DNA of 64,000 nucleotides, taken from contig WGMI01000024.1 of the NCBI GenBank assembly GCA_016125155.1, positions 90,777 through 154,776 of the forward strand, in the 5' to 3' direction. The notes beneath the pieces are model-generated. The model was given only the letters and a program-made list of their open reading frames with translations. It made no database searches and had not been told where the DNA came from. Within the stretch, counting starts at the first letter, position 1; each line of letters starts with the position of its first letter. The translations under genes were made by a program, and so were the position numbers. Shown here piece by piece: positions 1 to 10,828 of this stretch. This DNA is from a bacterium. GTDB lineage: Bacteria > Bacteroidota > Bacteroidia > Flavobacteriales > Schleiferiaceae.

Positions 1-1
1 G

Positions 2-1984
2 GACTGGATGGTACAAGAGCAGGAGCGGGGCATCACCATTACGTCGGCCGCCACGACTTGCTTTTGGAATTATCCCACCGATCAGGGCAAGTCAACCCCC
101 GAGACCCAACAGTACAAGATCAACATTATCGACACCCCCGGCCACGTAGACTTTACGGTGGAAGTGGAGCGTTCGATGCGCGTTCTCGACGGTGCCGTGG
201 CATTGTATTGTGCGGTGGGCGGTGTTGAGCCCCAATCCGAGACGGTATGGCGCCAAATGGACAAGTACCGTGTACCCCGTCTGGGCTTTGTCAACAAAAT
301 GGACCGCAGCGGTGCGGACTTCTTCAAGGTGGTTGAGCAGGTGCGCGAGCGCCTCGGAGCCAATCCAATGCCGCTTCAAGTACCCATCGGAGCCGAAGCC
401 GATTTCAAAGGCGTAGTCGATCTGCTCACCATGCAGGGCATCATTTGGGACGACAGCACCCAAGGCATGACCTACCAAATCGTGCCGATTCCCGCCGACC
501 TCGTCGATACCGTGAACGAGTACCGCGAGAAATTGGTCGAAGCGGTTGCCGAGTACGACGATCATTTGATGGAAAAGTTCTTTGAAGATCCCAACAGCAT
601 CACCAAAGAAGAACTCCAAGCAGCCATTCGCGCGGCCACCATCGATATGAAGATCGTTCCGCTCCTATGCGGTTCGGCCTTCAAAAACAAAGGCGTTCAG
701 ACCATGCTCGACGCCGTCATGGCGTACTTGCCCGCTCCCTCCGACATCGAAGCCATAAAGGGAACCAATCCCAAGACCGACGAAGAAGAAGTGCGCAAGC
801 CGATGGCTTCTGAGCCCTTTGCCGCCCTTGCCTTCAAGATTGCAACCGACCCCTTTGTTGGACGTCTATGCTTCTTCCGGGTCTATTCGGGCAAACTCGA
901 GGCTGGTTCGTATGTGCAGAACATGCGCACCGAGAAAAAAGAGCGGATTTCGCGCATTTTCCAAATGCACGCGAACAAGCAGAACCCGATCGAGCTCATC
1001 GAAGCAGGCGACATCGGCGCCGGGGTGGGCTTTAAGGACATTCGCACCGGAGATACCCTCTGCGACGAAAAGTCCCCCATCATCCTCGAGTCGATGAGCT
1101 TCCCCGAGCCTGTGATCGGGATCGCCATCGAGCCCAAAACGCAAGCGGACGTAGACCGTTTGGGCATGTCTCTGGCGAAACTGGCCGAAGAAGATCCCAC
1201 CTTCCGTGTCCACACCGATGAAGAAACTGGACAAACGGTGATCAGCGGAATGGGCGAGTTGCACCTCGAAATCATCGTCGACCGCCTCAAGCGGGAATTC
1301 AAGGTAGAATGCAACCAAGGCGCGCCTCAAGTACAATACAAAGAAGCGCTGACGGCCGTGGTCGATCACCGCGAAGTCTACAAGAAGCAGACCGGTGGTC
1401 GCGGTAAGTTCGCCGACATCGTCGTAAAAATCGGCCCGGCCGATGCCGAGGTGGTCGGATTGCAGTTTGTCAACGAGGTCAAAGGCGGTAACGTCCCGAA
1501 GGAATACATCCCCGCGGTCGAAAAAGGCTTCCGCGAAGCGATGAAAAACGGACCTCAAGCCGGTTACGAGATCGACAGCATGAAAGTGCAGTTGCTCGAC
1601 GGTTCATTCCACCCGGTCGACTCCGACGCGCTTTCGTTTGAATTGGCTGCCCGTATGGCCTTCCGCGAAGCGGGTAAAAAAGCCAAGCCCGTCATCCTCG
1701 AACCCATCATGAAAATTGAAGTGGTTACCCCCGAGGAAAATATGGGTGACGTTGTGGGCGACCTCAACAAACGCCGCGGTCAAGTTCAGGGCATGGACAG
1801 CCGCAACGGTGCTCAGGTCATCAAGGCCATTGTGCCGCTTTCCGAAATGTTCGGCTACGTAACTCAGTTGCGTACCATCAGCTCCGGCCGCGCCAGCTCT
1901 TCGATGGAATTCTCGCACTACGAGGAAACCCCGAAGAACATCGCCGAAGAGGTTATCGCCAAAGTAAAGGGGCAACCCGCCTAA
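2..1984 (+). CDS. fusA: Elongation factor G, 5'-truncated by the window edge
   Basis: This is the translational GTPase that drives tRNA-mRNA translocation on the ribosome. The reading frame is open from the first bases (Asp-Trp-Met), so the gene starts upstream. The P-loop (G1) and roughly the first 45 residues of the family are missing. The remaining G motifs are visible: RGITITSA (G2), DTPGHVDF (G3), NKMDR (G4) and GSAF (G5). Domains II-V follow, including the conserved GMGELHLE and GGRGKFAD segments. About 660 residues are present out of the usual 700 or so. It lies 16 nt upstream of rpsJ, as in the classical str-S10 arrangement. The identification is certain; the ATG at 8 is an internal Met and not the start. 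Confidence 0.97.
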   Translation, partial: DWMVQEQERGITITSAATTCFWNYPTDQGKSTPETQQYKINIIDTPGHVDFTVEVERSMRVLDGAVALYCAVGGVEPQSETVWRQMDKYRVPRLGFVNKMDRSGADFFKVVEQVRERLGANPMPLQVPIGAEADFKGVVDLLTMQGIIWDDSTQGMTYQIVPIPADLVDTVNEYREKLVEAVAEYDDHLMEKFFEDPNSITKEELQAAIRAATIDMKIVPLLCGSAFKNKGVQTMLDAVMAYLPAPSDIEAIKGTNPKTDEEEVRKPMASEPFAALAFKIATDPFVGRLCFFRVYSGKLEAGSYVQNMRTEKKERISRIFQMHANKQNPIELIEAGDIGAGVGFKDIRTGDTLCDEKSPIILESMSFPEPVIGIAIEPKTQADVDRLGMSLAKLAEEDPTFRVHTDEETGQTVISGMGELHLEIIVDRLKREFKVECNQGAPQVQYKEALTAVVDHREVYKKQTGGRGKFADIVVKIGPADAEVVGLQFVNEVKGGNVPKEYIPAVEKGFREAMKNGPQAGYEIDSMKVQLLDGSFHPVDSDALSFELAARMAFREAGKKAKPVILEPIMKIEVVTPEENMGDVVGDLNKRRGQVQGMDSRNGAQVIKAIVPLSEMFGYVTQLRTISSGRASSSMEFSHYEETPKNIAEEVIAKVKGQPA

Positions 1985-2000
1985 TCGTTCTTTCCCCAAC

Positions 2001-2306
2001 ATGAGCCAGAAAATCCGCATCAAACTCAAGTCTTACGACCACAACCTCGTCGACAAAAGCGCCGAAAAAATCGTCAAGACTGTCAAGAGCACCGGGGCCG
2101 TGGTCAATGGCCCGATTCCGCTCCCGACCAACAAGCGCATTTACACCGTGCTGCGCTCGCCGCACGTCAACAAAAAAGCCCGCGAACAATTCCAGCTCTC
2201 GTCATACAAGCGCCTGCTCGACATCTACAGCAGTTCTGCCAAGACGATCGACGCTTTGATGAAGCTCGAGTTGCCCAGCGGCGTAGAGGTAGAGATCAAA
2301 GTATAA
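2001..2306 (+). CDS. rpsJ: 30S ribosomal protein S10
   Basis: S10 is a 30S head protein that also partners NusB in transcription antitermination. The 101-residue product matches the family length. It carries the [17 protein letters not shown] segment of the S10 loop region and the usual C-terminal end [12 protein letters not shown]. It is the first gene of the S10 operon proper. The start has no Shine-Dalgarno sequence; the leader reads ccccaacATG. Confidence 0.98.
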   Translation: MSQKIRIKLKSYDHNLVDKSAEKIVKTVKSTGAVVNGPIPLPTNKRIYTVLRSPHVNKKAREQFQLSSYKRLLDIYSSSAKTIDALMKLELPSGVEVEIKV

Positions 2307-2331
2307 TCCCAAGCACGTCAATTCACGCACC

Positions 2332-2952
2332 ATGCCAGGCATCATCGGCAAGAAAATCGGAATGACCAGCATCTTCGCAGCAGACGGAAAAAACACCGCC
2401 TGCACTGTGATCGAGGTAAGCCCCAATGTGGTTACCCAGATCCGCACTGAAGATGTCGATGGTTACTTCGCCCTGCAGCTCGCAGCCGGGGAGAAGAAAG
2501 AAAAGAACACCGCTGCGGGCGAACTCGGGCACTTCCAAAAGGCCGGAACCGGCCCCAAACGGGTAGTGGTCGAATACAAAGACTTTGAACGCGATCAGTT
2601 CAAGCTCGGCGATACCATTGGCGTAGACTTTTTCGCCGAAGGCGAAGTCATCTCTGTGGTAGGCACTTCTAAGGGCAAGGGCTTTCAGGGCGTTGTAAAG
2701 CGTCACCACTTTGCGGGTATTATGCAGGCCACCCACGGTCAGCACAACCGTTTGCGCGCTCCCGGTTCCATCGGGGCCGGATCGGATCCTTCCCGAGTCT
2801 TCAAGGGACTGCGGATGGCAGGTCAGATGGGCAACGTCCGGGCCAAAATCGCCAACCTCGAGGTCCTCAAGGTCGATGCGGAAAAGAACCTCGTCGTGGT
2901 GAGCGGCTCTGTACCCGGACCGAAAAACGGATTTGTAATCCTCGAGAAATGA
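2332..2952 (+). CDS. rplC: 50S ribosomal protein L3
   Basis: L3 binds 23S rRNA and reaches towards the peptidyl-transferase centre. The 206-residue product begins [12 protein letters not shown] and carries the family core [16 protein letters not shown] followed by ATHGQHN and [15 protein letters not shown]. It lies 25 nt after rpsJ. Its TGA stop is embedded in ATGATGG, overlapping the rplD start. Confidence 0.98.
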   Translation: MPGIIGKKIGMTSIFAADGKNTACTVIEVSPNVVTQIRTEDVDGYFALQLAAGEKKEKNTAAGELGHFQKAGTGPKRVVVEYKDFERDQFKLGDTIGVDFFAEGEVISVVGTSKGKGFQGVVKRHHFAGIMQATHGQHNRLRAPGSIGAGSDPSRVFKGLRMAGQMGNVRAKIANLEVLKVDAEKNLVVVSGSVPGPKNGFVILEK

Positions 2953-3587
2953 TGGAACTGATTGTAAAGAACACCGAAGGCAAAGAGACCGGCCGCAAGG
3001 CGGTTTTGGCCGACGAGGTATTCGGCATCGAACCGAACGAACATGCCATTTATCTCGACGTAAAGCAATACTTGGCCCACCAGCGTCAGGGTACCCACAA
3101 GGCCAAGGAAAAAGGCGAAGTGGCCCGGACCACCAAGAAAGCCTTTAAGCAAAAAGGAACGGGCAACGCCCGTATGGGTTCCTACAAAAGCCCGGTTCAA
3201 AAAGGAGGGGGCAGCGTATTCGGACCTCGGGTGCGCGACTACACGTTCAAGTTGAACAAAAAGGTCAAGCAACTCGCCCGACGTTCCGCATTGAGCCTCA
3301 AAGTGGGCAATGCCCAGCTGACCGTGCTCGAGAACTTCGATTTTGCCGCGCCCCGCACCAAGGATTTTGTGCAAGTGCTCAAAAACCTTGGGATCGAGAA
3401 TAAAAAGTCGCTCTTTGTGGTGGACGAAGCCGCAAAGAATGTATATTTGTCGTCCCGAAATTTTCAGGGTTCAGATGTCATAACGCCCTCTGAATTAAAC
3501 ACTTACCGCCTAATGAAGGCTCATACGGTGGTGTTTACTGAAGCTTCGGTCGCCAAAATCAACGAAGCTTTAAGCGGACAGTCATGA
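2949..3587 (+). CDS. rplD: 50S ribosomal protein L4
   Basis: L4 is an early assembly protein that lines the exit tunnel, and in gamma-proteobacteria it autoregulates the S10 operon. The 212-residue product has the tunnel-loop hallmark [14 protein letters not shown] followed by a basic stretch. It overlaps rplC by 4 nt. Two ATGs in tandem (2949 and 2952) could serve as start. No attenuator-like leader of the E. coli type is visible upstream of rpsJ. Confidence 0.98.
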   Translation: MMELIVKNTEGKETGRKAVLADEVFGIEPNEHAIYLDVKQYLAHQRQGTHKAKEKGEVARTTKKAFKQKGTGNARMGSYKSPVQKGGGSVFGPRVRDYTFKLNKKVKQLARRSALSLKVGNAQLTVLENFDFAAPRTKDFVQVLKNLGIENKKSLFVVDEAAKNVYLSSRNFQGSDVITPSELNTYRLMKAHTVVFTEASVAKINEALSGQS

Positions 3588-3874
3588 ATATTCTGATCAA
3601 GCCGATCATTACGGAAAAGGCGACGGCCGACAGCGAGTTGCACAACCGCTTCAGCTTTGTTGTGCACAAAAAAGCCAACAAAGTGGAGATCCGGAAGGCC
3701 GTAGAAGAAGCCTACCAGGTTCACGTGGAAGCTGTGCGCACCATGATCATGCCTTCTAAACGCAAAGTGCGCTTTACCAAAGGAGGGGTGATTGAAGGCG
3801 GAACGGGATCTTACAAGAAAGCGGTGATCGACATCCGCAAAGGCGAAACCATCGACCTCTATAGCAACATCTGA
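3584..3874 (+). CDS. rplW: 50S ribosomal protein L23
   Basis: L23 sits at the tunnel exit and docks trigger factor and SRP. The 96-residue protein starts [14 protein letters not shown] and shows the [18 protein letters not shown] core found across the family. It overlaps rplD by 4 nt (ATGA), implying translational coupling. Confidence 0.98.
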   Translation: MNILIKPIITEKATADSELHNRFSFVVHKKANKVEIRKAVEEAYQVHVEAVRTMIMPSKRKVRFTKGGVIEGGTGSYKKAVIDIRKGETIDLYSNI

Positions 3875-3876
3875 TC

Positions 3877-4698
3877 ATGGGCGTACGCAAACTCAAACCG
3901 ATTACTCCCGGGCAGCGCTTCCGCGTCGTCAATGACTTCGCATCAATTAGCCGCTCCAAGCCCGAGAAATCGCTCACGGCTCCCAAGAAGCAGAGCGGCG
4001 GACGGAACAATACCGGTAAAATGACCGTGCGCAACATCGGCGGCGGACACAAACAAACCTACCGGGTCATCGACTTCAAGCGAAACAAATTCGGCATTCC
4101 CGGCAAGGTGGCCGCGATTGAATACGATCCCAACCGCAATGCGCGCATTGCCTTGTTGCACTACGTCGACGGAGAAAAGCGCTACATCATTGCCCCGAAC
4201 GGCCTCCAGGTAGGACAAACCGTTGTATCGGGCACGGGGTCGGCTCCTGAAGTAGGAAACGCCCTGTTCTTGAGCGACATTCCGCTGGGTACCGTCATCA
4301 GCTGCATCGAAATGCGTCCCGGTCAAGGGGCGGTCATTGCGCGCAGTGCCGGAGCTTTCGCCCAATTGGCGGCACGGGACGGCAAGTATGCCATCCTGAA
4401 AATGCCGAGCGGCGAACAACGCATGATTCTGACCACCTGCATGGCGACCATCGGGGTGGTTTCGAACTCCGACAGCGGACTCGAGCGCTCGGGCAAAGCC
4501 GGTCGCAGCCGTTGGTTGGGCCGTCGTCCCCGCGTTCGCGGTGTGGCCATGAACCCCGTCGATCACCCCATGGGTGGTGGCGAAGGACGCGCCTCGGGTG
4601 GACACCCCCGTTCGCGCCGCGGCATTCCGGCCAAGGGGTACAAGACCCGTACGCCCAAGAAGGCCTCGAATAAGTACATCATCGACAGACGCAAATAA
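3877..4698 (+). CDS. rplB: 50S ribosomal protein L2
   Basis: L2 is a primary 23S rRNA binder needed for subunit joining and peptidyl-transferase activity. The 273-residue length equals that of E. coli L2. The C-terminal active-site region MNPVDHP is intact, including the Asp-His pair known to matter for activity. It is followed by [16 protein letters not shown], where Met replaces the second His of the E. coli DHPH motif; from family knowledge this is usual in Bacteroidetes. It starts 2 nt after rplW. Confidence 0.98.
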   Translation: MGVRKLKPITPGQRFRVVNDFASISRSKPEKSLTAPKKQSGGRNNTGKMTVRNIGGGHKQTYRVIDFKRNKFGIPGKVAAIEYDPNRNARIALLHYVDGEKRYIIAPNGLQVGQTVVSGTGSAPEVGNALFLSDIPLGTVISCIEMRPGQGAVIARSAGAFAQLAARDGKYAILKMPSGEQRMILTTCMATIGVVSNSDSGLERSGKAGRSRWLGRRPRVRGVAMNPVDHPMGGGEGRASGGHPRSRRGIPAKGYKTRTPKKASNKYIIDRRK

Positions 4699-4715
4699 GC
4701 CCCCCAACAAGGCAG

Positions 4716-4997
4716 ATGGCACGTTCACTTAAAAAAGGGCCCTACATCCACTACAAGCTGGAGAAAAAGGTGCTCGACAATGTCGAGGCAAACAAAAAGA
4801 CCGTCATCAAGACCTGGTCTCGCGCTTCGATGATTTCTCCGGATTTCGTGGGTCAAACCATCGCAGTCCACAACGGAAAGACCTTCATCCCGGTCTATGT
4901 AACCGAAAACATGGTCGGTCACAAGCTCGGTGAATTTTCTCCCACCCGCAACTTCCGCGGACACGGGGGCAACAAGAAAGACAAAGGCAAACGCTAA
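4716..4997 (+). CDS. rpsS: 30S ribosomal protein S19
   Basis: S19 is a 30S head protein that contacts S13 and the A-site finger. The 93-residue product starts [11 protein letters not shown] and carries the signature [19 protein letters not shown], with a basic C-terminus ending KDKGKR. It lies 17 nt after rplB and 3 nt before rplV. Confidence 0.98.
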   Translation: MARSLKKGPYIHYKLEKKVLDNVEANKKTVIKTWSRASMISPDFVGQTIAVHNGKTFIPVYVTENMVGHKLGEFSPTRNFRGHGGNKKDKGKR

Positions 4998-5000
4998 GCC

Positions 5001-5438
5001 ATGGGCCAGAGAAAACAATTGAGTGCTAATGCACGCAAGGAAGCCCGCCGCACAGTGGCGATGGCCAGCCTGAACAACTGTCCGACTTCTCCGCGCAAAA
5101 TGCGGTTGATGGCCGATTTGATCCGCGGAATGCGGGTTGAGAAGGCACTCTTCGTGCTCAAGCACAGCGGAAAAGAAGCGTCTGGACGTCTGGAAAAACT
5201 GCTTCGTTCGGCCTTGGCCAATTGGCAAGCCAAAAACGAAGGCGAGCGCATGGAAGACGCCCTCTTGGTGATCAGCGAGATTCAGGTGAACGGCGGGCGT
5301 CAGCTCAAGCGCGTTCAGCCCGCTCCCCAAGGTCGCGCCCACCGCGTACGCAAGCGCTCGAACCATGTTCAACTGATCGTAGGTCCCGCCCAAGCCACTG
5401 CCGCAGCCGAGCCGATCGAATCGAACCAAGCAAACTGA
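5001..5438 (+). CDS. rplV: 50S ribosomal protein L22
   Basis: L22 lines the exit tunnel through its beta hairpin. The core ([37 protein letters not shown]) is typical. At 145 residues it is longer than the 110 or so of E. coli because of an N-terminal extension and an Ala/Glu-rich tail ending SNQAN. The stop codon overlaps the rpsC start by 1 nt (TGATG). Confidence 0.97.
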   Translation: MGQRKQLSANARKEARRTVAMASLNNCPTSPRKMRLMADLIRGMRVEKALFVLKHSGKEASGRLEKLLRSALANWQAKNEGERMEDALLVISEIQVNGGRQLKRVQPAPQGRAHRVRKRSNHVQLIVGPAQATAAAEPIESNQAN

Positions 5439-6208
5439 TGGGACAAAAAACCAACCCGATCGGCAACCGCCTCGGATACATCCGCGGATGGGATTCCAAC
5501 TGGTACGGAGGACGCGACTACGGCGATAAGATTGCCGAAGATGCCAAAATCCGCAAATACCTCTACGCCCGTCTTTCGAAGGCGAGTGTAAGCCGGATCA
5601 TCATCGAGCGCACTCTGCGCCTGGTGACCATCACCATTACTTCGGCCCGCCCCGGCATCATCATCGGAAAGCAAGGCCAAGAGGTCGACAAACTCAAGGA
5701 GGAGCTCAAAAAGCTCACCAAGAAGGACATTCAGATCAACATTTTCGAAATTAAGCGCCCCGAACTCGACGCCAAATTGGTCGGCGACAGCGTAGCGCGT
5801 CAAATCGAAGGACGGATCAGCTACCGCCGCGCCATCAAGATGGCCATTGCCGCCACCATGCGCATGGGGGCTGAAGGCATCAAAATCATGGTGAGCGGAC
5901 GGGTGAACGGAGCCGAGATCGCCCGTTCGGAGATGTACAAAGACGGTCGTACGCCTTTGCACACCTTCCGCGCCGACATCGACTACCACGTCTCAGAAGC
6001 CCACACTACCTACGGATGCATCGGCATCAAGGTGTGGATCATGAAGGGCGAGGTGTATGGCAAACGGGATTTGAGCAATATGCTCCCCGCGAGCAAGCCC
6101 ACTCCGGGTGGCAAAGGACGCAACGAAGCGCCCCCCGCGAGGAACGAACGAGGAGGCGACCGCCGCGGTGGCGGTGGAGCCGGTGGTAACCGCAAACGCA
6201 AAGCCTGA
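5438..6208 (+). CDS. rpsC: 30S ribosomal protein S3
   Basis: S3 forms part of the mRNA entry channel and its helicase activity. The start is placed at the ATG in TGATG, giving 256 residues beginning [18 protein letters not shown] longer frame open from 5222 only overlaps rplV and is not used. The KH domain is visible around [14 protein letters not shown], and the C-terminal domain around [13 protein letters not shown]. The last 45 or so residues form a Gly/Arg/Pro-rich basic tail, longer than in E. coli. Confidence 0.97.
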   Translation: MGQKTNPIGNRLGYIRGWDSNWYGGRDYGDKIAEDAKIRKYLYARLSKASVSRIIIERTLRLVTITITSARPGIIIGKQGQEVDKLKEELKKLTKKDIQINIFEIKRPELDAKLVGDSVARQIEGRISYRRAIKMAIAATMRMGAEGIKIMVSGRVNGAEIARSEMYKDGRTPLHTFRADIDYHVSEAHTTYGCIGIKVWIMKGEVYGKRDLSNMLPASKPTPGGKGRNEAPPARNERGGDRRGGGGAGGNRKRKA

Positions 6209-6216
6209 GCACACCC

Positions 6217-6645
6217 ATGCTACAGCCCAGAAAAACCAAGCACAGAAAGACCTTCAAGGGTCGGATGAAAGGGGTGTCCCAGCGCGGACACACGCTCGCC
6301 TTCGGCAGTTTTGGCATCAAAACCATGGACGAGCACTTTATCACCGCACGCCAAATTGAGGCCGCCCGTATCGCCGCCAACCGCTTCATGAAGCGGGAGG
6401 GTCAGATGTGGATCCGCATTTTCCCCGACAAGCCGATTACCAAGAAGCCCGCAGAAGTGCGGATGGGTAAGGGTAAAGGTGCCGTGGAATACTATGTTTC
6501 CGCGGTCAAGCCAGGACGCATTTTGTTTGAACTCGACGGCGTTCCGCTCGAAGTGGCCAAAGAAGCCCTTCGATTGGCCGCTCAGAAACTTCCGGTTCGC
6601 ACCCGTTTCATCGTGCGCCGCGATTACGTAGAAGACACCCTCTGA
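6217..6645 (+). CDS. rplP: 50S ribosomal protein L16
   Basis: L16 organises the A-site region of the 50S subunit. The 142-residue product begins [19 protein letters not shown] and contains the signatures [24 protein letters not shown] and LFELDGVP. It follows rpsC by 8 nt and overlaps rpmC by 1 nt (TGATG). Confidence 0.98.
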   Translation: MLQPRKTKHRKTFKGRMKGVSQRGHTLAFGSFGIKTMDEHFITARQIEAARIAANRFMKREGQMWIRIFPDKPITKKPAEVRMGKGKGAVEYYVSAVKPGRILFELDGVPLEVAKEALRLAAQKLPVRTRFIVRRDYVEDTL

Positions 6646-6866
6646 TGAGCACGCTGAAAGCATCTGTGGTCCGCGAAATGACCACCAAGGAAATTAAGGA
6701 AACCCTCGTTGAGGAGCAGTTGAACTACTCGCGCATGAAGGTTTCGCACATCATTTCTCCCCTGGAGAACCCTTTGTTGATCCGGCAAAAGCGCAAGCTC
6801 ATCGCCCGTCTTCAAACCGAACTGCGCCGCCGGGAAATCGAAGGCGCAACCAACGAACGCGCCTGA
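6645..6866 (+). CDS. rpmC: 50S ribosomal protein L29
   Basis: L29 is a small two-helix protein near the tunnel exit, next to L23. The 73-residue product shows the family pattern [15 protein letters not shown] followed by a basic [16 protein letters not shown] end. It is coupled to rplP by a 1-nt overlap and lies 14 nt before rpsQ. Confidence 0.96.
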   Translation: MSTLKASVVREMTTKEIKETLVEEQLNYSRMKVSHIISPLENPLLIRQKRKLIARLQTELRRREIEGATNERA

Positions 6867-6880
6867 GCCCGAACATACCC

Positions 6881-7159
6881 ATGGAAGAGCAGATTCAAAA
6901 CAGCACCGACCGCAACCTCCGCAAGGAGCGTACCGGCATCGTGACGAGCAGCAAGATGGACAAGACGATTGTGGTGAGCGTTGAGCGCAAAAAGAAGCAC
7001 CCGATCTACGGAAAGTTCATCAAGTTCACCAAGAAGTTCCACGCCCACGACGAGGAAAACCAGTGCAACGAGGGGGACCTCGTGCGCATCATGGAGACCC
7101 GTCCCTTGAGCAAGACCAAGACCTGGCGATTGGTCGAGATCGTCGAGCGCGCCAAGTAA
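6881..7159 (+). CDS. rpsQ: 30S ribosomal protein S17
   Basis: S17 is an OB-fold primary 16S rRNA binder. The 92-residue product has the characteristic [27 protein letters not shown] segment and the [24 protein letters not shown] end. There is a short acidic N-terminal extension of about 10 residues. Confidence 0.98.
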   Translation: MEEQIQNSTDRNLRKERTGIVTSSKMDKTIVVSVERKKKHPIYGKFIKFTKKFHAHDEENQCNEGDLVRIMETRPLSKTKTWRLVEIVERAK

Positions 7160-7175
7160 TCCCCTTACCCAGACC

Positions 7176-7544
7176 ATGGTACAACAGGAAAGCCGACTTA
7201 AAGTCGCCGACAATACCGGAGCCAAAGAAGTGCTCTGCATCCGAGTCCTCGGTGGAACGCGCCGTCGTTATGCCGCCTTGGGCGACACCATCGTGGTTTC
7301 GGTCAAAGATGCCAACTCGGGCGGAAACGTCAAGAAAGGGCAAGTGAGCAAGGCCGTTGTGGTCCGCACCCGCAAGGAAGTGCGCCGCGCCGACGGTTCT
7401 TACATCCGCTTTGACGACAACGCCTGCGTGCTGCTCAACGCCGCCGGCGAAATGCGGGGAACCCGCGTATTCGGTCCCGTGGCCCGCGAGCTGCGCGACA
7501 AGCAGTATATGAAAATTGTTTCCCTGGCACCCGAAGTGCTCTGA
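7176..7544 (+). CDS. rplN: 50S ribosomal protein L14
   Basis: L14 forms an intersubunit bridge and is the docking site of RsfS. The 122-residue length is canonical. The product begins [18 protein letters not shown] and carries the family signature in its centre, with [10 protein letters not shown] near the end. It is 16 nt downstream of rpsQ. Confidence 0.98.
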   Translation: MVQQESRLKVADNTGAKEVLCIRVLGGTRRRYAALGDTIVVSVKDANSGGNVKKGQVSKAVVVRTRKEVRRADGSYIRFDDNACVLLNAAGEMRGTRVFGPVARELRDKQYMKIVSLAPEVL

Positions 7545-7549
7545 AGGCC

Positions 7550-7891
7550 ATGAAGTATCCCATCAAAAAAGGCGATTTGGTTTTTGTCCTGTCGGGCGAT
7601 TCCAAACACACCAAAGACGAAAAGCCCAGCAAGGTGCTCGAAGTCTTCTATGACGAAAATCCCCGCAAGCAGCACGCTTTGGTCGAAGGTCGCAACATCG
7701 TAAAGCGCCACACCAAACCCAGCGCGACCAACCCGCAGGGCGGCATTATTGAAAAAGAAGCCCCGATTCACATCAGCAATCTGATGGTGGCCGATCCCAA
7801 GACGGGTCAACCGAGCCGTATCGGCCGTCGGAAGAACGCTGAGGGCAAATCGGAGCGCTACGCGAAAAAATCCGGAGAAGCACTAAAGTGA
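7550..7891 (+). CDS. rplX: 50S ribosomal protein L24
   Basis: L24 is an assembly initiator with a KOW motif, here [17 protein letters not shown]. The 113-residue product continues with the usual [13 protein letters not shown] block and ends with a basic tail. The spacer to rplN is 5 nt, and the stop overlaps the rplE ATG (TGATG). Confidence 0.97.
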   Translation: MKYPIKKGDLVFVLSGDSKHTKDEKPSKVLEVFYDENPRKQHALVEGRNIVKRHTKPSATNPQGGIIEKEAPIHISNLMVADPKTGQPSRIGRRKNAEGKSERYAKKSGEALK

Positions 7892-8445
7892 TGAAATACG
7901 TACCCAAACTCAAGCAGGATTTTCAGACCCGCATTGCTCCGGCCATGATGGAGGAATTCGGATATACCTCGGCGATGCAGATTCCCCGCCTCAAGAAAAT
8001 CGTTCTGAGCCAAGGTGTAGGCCAAGCCACCGCCGACAAAAAGCTTATCGAATACGCCACCGACGAAATGACTCGGATTTCCGGGCAAAAAGCCGTCGCC
8101 ACCTATTCGCGCAAAGACATCTCGAACTTCAAACTCCGCAAGGGGATGCCGGTTGGGGTGCGCGTTACGCTGAGGGGTGAAAAGATGTACGAATTCCTCG
8201 AGCGTCTGGTCTATACGGCTCTGCCCCGGATTCGCGACTTCAACGGCATCAAGGCCAATGGCTTTGACGGTCGTGGAAACTACAACCTCGGCATCACCGA
8301 ACAGATCATTTTCCCTGAAATCGACATCGATAAGACGAACCGCATCTCCGGTATGGACATCACCTTCGTGACCAGCGCCGATACCGACAAAGAAGCAAAG
8401 GCATTGTTAACCCACTTCGGACTTCCCTTCAAAAAAGGCAAATAA
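7891..8445 (+). CDS. rplE: 50S ribosomal protein L5
   Basis: L5 binds 5S rRNA and contacts the P-site tRNA. The 184-residue product begins [11 protein letters not shown] and contains [11 protein letters not shown], a basic rRNA-binding segment and [16 protein letters not shown]. The ATG at 7891 overlaps the rplX stop by 1 nt. A GTG at 7888 is in frame but less likely, because the TGATG coupling pattern is used repeatedly in this operon. Confidence 0.97.
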   Translation: MKYVPKLKQDFQTRIAPAMMEEFGYTSAMQIPRLKKIVLSQGVGQATADKKLIEYATDEMTRISGQKAVATYSRKDISNFKLRKGMPVGVRVTLRGEKMYEFLERLVYTALPRIRDFNGIKANGFDGRGNYNLGITEQIIFPEIDIDKTNRISGMDITFVTSADTDKEAKALLTHFGLPFKKGK

Positions 8446-8449
8446 GACC

Positions 8450-8719
8450 ATGGCCAAAGAATCAATGAAGGCGCGCGAGCGCAAAAGAGCTGCGATGGCT
8501 GCCCGATATGCGGCCAAGAGAGCGGCATTGAAAGAAGCGGGAGACTACGAAGCCCTGCAAAAGCTTCCCAAGAATGCTTCGCCCGTGCGCGCCCACAACC
8601 GTTGCAAACTCACCGGTCGCCCGCGTGGATACATGCGGCAGTTCGGTCTTTCCCGGGTTACGTTCCGCGAAATGGCCCTAAACGGCCTCATCCCCGGTGT
8701 GAAGAAGGCCAGTTGGTAA
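8450..8719 (+). CDS. rpsN: 30S ribosomal protein S14
   Basis: S14 is a late-assembling 30S head protein. At 89 residues it is the non-zinc form: only one Cys lies in the [20 protein letters not shown] signature and the CxxC pairs of the short zinc type are absent. The N-terminal half is strongly Lys/Arg/Ala-rich. It is 4 nt after rplE. Confidence 0.97.
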   Translation: MAKESMKARERKRAAMAARYAAKRAALKEAGDYEALQKLPKNASPVRAHNRCKLTGRPRGYMRQFGLSRVTFREMALNGLIPGVKKASW

Positions 8720-8743
8720 TTTTTTGATTAGACCCGAAACACG

Positions 8744-9142
8744 ATGTTCACCGATCCCATAGCCGATTTTCTCACCCGAGTGCGCAATGCCATGATGGCC
8801 GGCCACAAGGTGGTAGAGATTCCCTCTTCGAAACTGAAGGCGGAGATGGCGCGCATTCTCCAGGAGCAAGGCTATATTCAGAGCTACAAAGTAGTCGAGC
8901 AAGCCCCGCAAAACCTGCTTAAAGTCGCCCTGAAATACGACCGCGCCACCAAAATGCCCGCGATCCAGAAACTCGAGCGCTTTAGCAAGCCGGGTCTTCG
9001 ACGCTACAAGGGCTCGCTCGAATTGCCCCGCGTCAAAAACGGATTGGGCATTGCCATCGTGTCGACCTCGAAAGGAGTAATGACCGACAAACAAGCCCGC
9101 AAAGAGAACGTCGGAGGAGAAGTACTCTGTTTCGTCTACTAA
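8744..9142 (+). CDS. rpsH: 30S ribosomal protein S8
   Basis: S8 is a primary 16S rRNA binder and, in E. coli, the translational repressor of the spc operon. The 132-residue product begins MFTDPIADFLTRVRNA and ends with the family signature STSKGVMTDKQARKENVGGE. There is a 24-nt AT-rich spacer from rpsN. Confidence 0.98.
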   Translation: MFTDPIADFLTRVRNAMMAGHKVVEIPSSKLKAEMARILQEQGYIQSYKVVEQAPQNLLKVALKYDRATKMPAIQKLERFSKPGLRRYKGSLELPRVKNGLGIAIVSTSKGVMTDKQARKENVGGEVLCFVY

Positions 9143-9159
9143 AAATCGCCCCAGAACAG

Positions 9160-9714
9160 ATGTCACGAATTGGAAAAGCCCCTATTGCGCTCCCCTCGGG
9201 AGTTGAATTCCGCAAGGAAGGCGATGTGGTTGTGGTCAAAGGCAAATTGGGCGAACTGCGCCAAGCGATTCATCCTGAGATCCAAGTTGAAATCGAAAAC
9301 GGTCAGGTGGTCTTGAGCCGCCCGAACGACGAAAAGCAAAACCGTGCCATGCACGGTTTGTATCGCTCGTTGATCTCGAATATGGTCAAAGGCGTCAGCG
9401 AGGGCTGGAAAGAACAACTCGAGTTGGTGGGGGTCGGCTATCGCGCTGCGGCCGCCGGACAGACCCTCGATTTGTCGCTCGGTTTTTCGCACAACATCAT
9501 GATTCAACTCCCCTCGGAAGTCAAGGTGGAGGCGGCCATGGAAAAGGGAAAAAACCCGATTGTCACCCTCACTTCGTTCGACAAGCAATTGTTGGGCATG
9601 GTGACGGCCAAAATCCGTTCATTCCGCCGTCCCGAGCCCTACAAAGGCAAAGGGGTGCGGTTTGTAGGAGAACAAGTTCGCCGCAAGGCAGGTAAATCAG
9701 CCGGTAAGAAGTAA
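9160..9714 (+). CDS. rplF: 50S ribosomal protein L6
   Basis: L6 lies near the sarcin-ricin loop and the EF-G binding site. The 184-residue product begins MSRIGKAPIALPSGV and contains the duplicated fold, with VGVGYRAAAAG in the middle and the C-terminal signature PEPYKGKGVRFVGE. The length is typical. Confidence 0.98.
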   Translation: MSRIGKAPIALPSGVEFRKEGDVVVVKGKLGELRQAIHPEIQVEIENGQVVLSRPNDEKQNRAMHGLYRSLISNMVKGVSEGWKEQLELVGVGYRAAAAGQTLDLSLGFSHNIMIQLPSEVKVEAAMEKGKNPIVTLTSFDKQLLGMVTAKIRSFRRPEPYKGKGVRFVGEQVRRKAGKSAGKK

Positions 9715-9720
9715 TCGATC

Positions 9721-10077
9721 ATGGCACTGAACAAAGTAGAACGCCGCAACCGCATCCGCCGCAGAATCCGCGGGGTTGTGACCGGCACCCACGAAATGCC
9801 CCGCTTGTCTGTGTTCCGCAGCAACGAGGAAATTTACGCCCAACTCATCGACGACGTTCGCGGAGTAACCCTCGCGGCTGCTTCTTCGCTCGACAAAGAG
9901 CTCAAAGCAGAACAAGGCACCAAGACCGAGCTTTCGGTTAAAGTGGGCAAGTTGTTGGCCGAGCGCGGCAAACAAGCCGGCATCGAGCGCTGTGCGTTCG
10001 ACCGGGGCGGTTATCAGTACCATGGTCGCGTCAAGGCCCTGGCCGAAGGGGCCCGCGAAGGAGGCCTCCAATTTTAA
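9721..10077 (+). CDS. rplR: 50S ribosomal protein L18
   Basis: L18 binds 5S rRNA together with L5. The 118-residue product has an Arg-rich N-terminus ([11 protein letters not shown]), the [19 protein letters not shown] core and [23 protein letters not shown] at the end, all standard for the family. The spacer to rplF is 6 nt. Confidence 0.98.
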   Translation: MALNKVERRNRIRRRIRGVVTGTHEMPRLSVFRSNEEIYAQLIDDVRGVTLAAASSLDKELKAEQGTKTELSVKVGKLLAERGKQAGIERCAFDRGGYQYHGRVKALAEGAREGGLQF

Positions 10078-10094
10078 TTCCGAGCTCAAGAGTC

Positions 10095-10616
10095 ATGAAA
10101 TTCAACAAGACCATCGAACGCGTCAAGCCCGGCGGATTGGAACTCACCGATCGTCTGGTGGCCGTGCAGCGCGTGACCAAAGTGACCAAAGGAGGTCGCA
10201 CCTTCGGATTTGCCGCCATTGTGGTGGTGGGCAACGAAAATGGGGTGGCTGGCTACGGTCTCGGCAAGAGCAAGGAAGTGTCTGAGGCCATCACCAAGGG
10301 CATTGAAGACGCCAAGAAAAATCTGGTGCGCCTTCCGATTGTGAACGCCACAGTTCCCCACGAAGAAGTAGGCAAGTACGGTGGCGCTGAAGTGTTTCTT
10401 CGCCCCGCCTCTCACGGTACGGGTGTGATCGCCGGAGGTGCCATGCGCGCCGTGCTGGAAAGCGTAGGGGTACACGACGTACTCGCCAAGTCAAAAGGTT
10501 CTTCGAACCCCCACAACGTAGTGAAAGCCACGTTCGAGGCTCTGATGAAAATGCGCGATGCCCGGGCTGTAGCACGCCGCAGGGGGATCAGCATGGATCA
10601 AGTATTCAACGGTTAA
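10095..10616 (+). CDS. rpsE: 30S ribosomal protein S5
   Basis: S5 is involved in decoding accuracy and the mRNA entry channel. The 173-residue product carries the N-terminal double-stranded RNA-binding fold ([17 protein letters not shown]) and the C-terminal block [19 protein letters not shown]. It is 17 nt after rplR. Confidence 0.98.
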   Translation: MKFNKTIERVKPGGLELTDRLVAVQRVTKVTKGGRTFGFAAIVVVGNENGVAGYGLGKSKEVSEAITKGIEDAKKNLVRLPIVNATVPHEEVGKYGGAEVFLRPASHGTGVIAGGAMRAVLESVGVHDVLAKSKGSSNPHNVVKATFEALMKMRDARAVARRRGISMDQVFNG

Positions 10617-10628
10617 TCCGCACAACCC

Positions 10629-10814
10629 ATGGCACGAGTACGAATCACCCAAGTTAAGAGCACCATCAAGCGCCCCGAGCGCCAGGTGCGCACCATGCAC
10701 GCTTTGGGTTTGCGCAAAATGAACGCCAGCGTGGAGCACGATGCCACGCCCCAGATTCTCGGAATGATCGATCGCGTCCGGCATTTGCTGAACGTGGAAA
10801 AAATTGAGCAATAA
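10629..10814 (+). CDS. rpmD: 50S ribosomal protein L30
   Basis: L30 is a small 50S protein bound near 5S rRNA. The 61-residue product begins MARVRITQVKSTIKRPERQ and has the LGLRKMNASVEHD motif, matching family length and pattern. Spacers are 12 nt from rpsE and 14 nt to rplO. Confidence 0.97.
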   Translation: MARVRITQVKSTIKRPERQVRTMHALGLRKMNASVEHDATPQILGMIDRVRHLLNVEKIEQ

Positions 10815-10828
10815 AACGCCCAGAAAAC

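Noticed and set aside
5222..5437. A 5' extension of S3 in the same frame, giving a 328-residue protein
   Set aside because: The added part is an out-of-frame reading of rplV with Arg/Ser-rich junk; the ATG at 5438 gives the canonical S3 start MGQKTNPIG.
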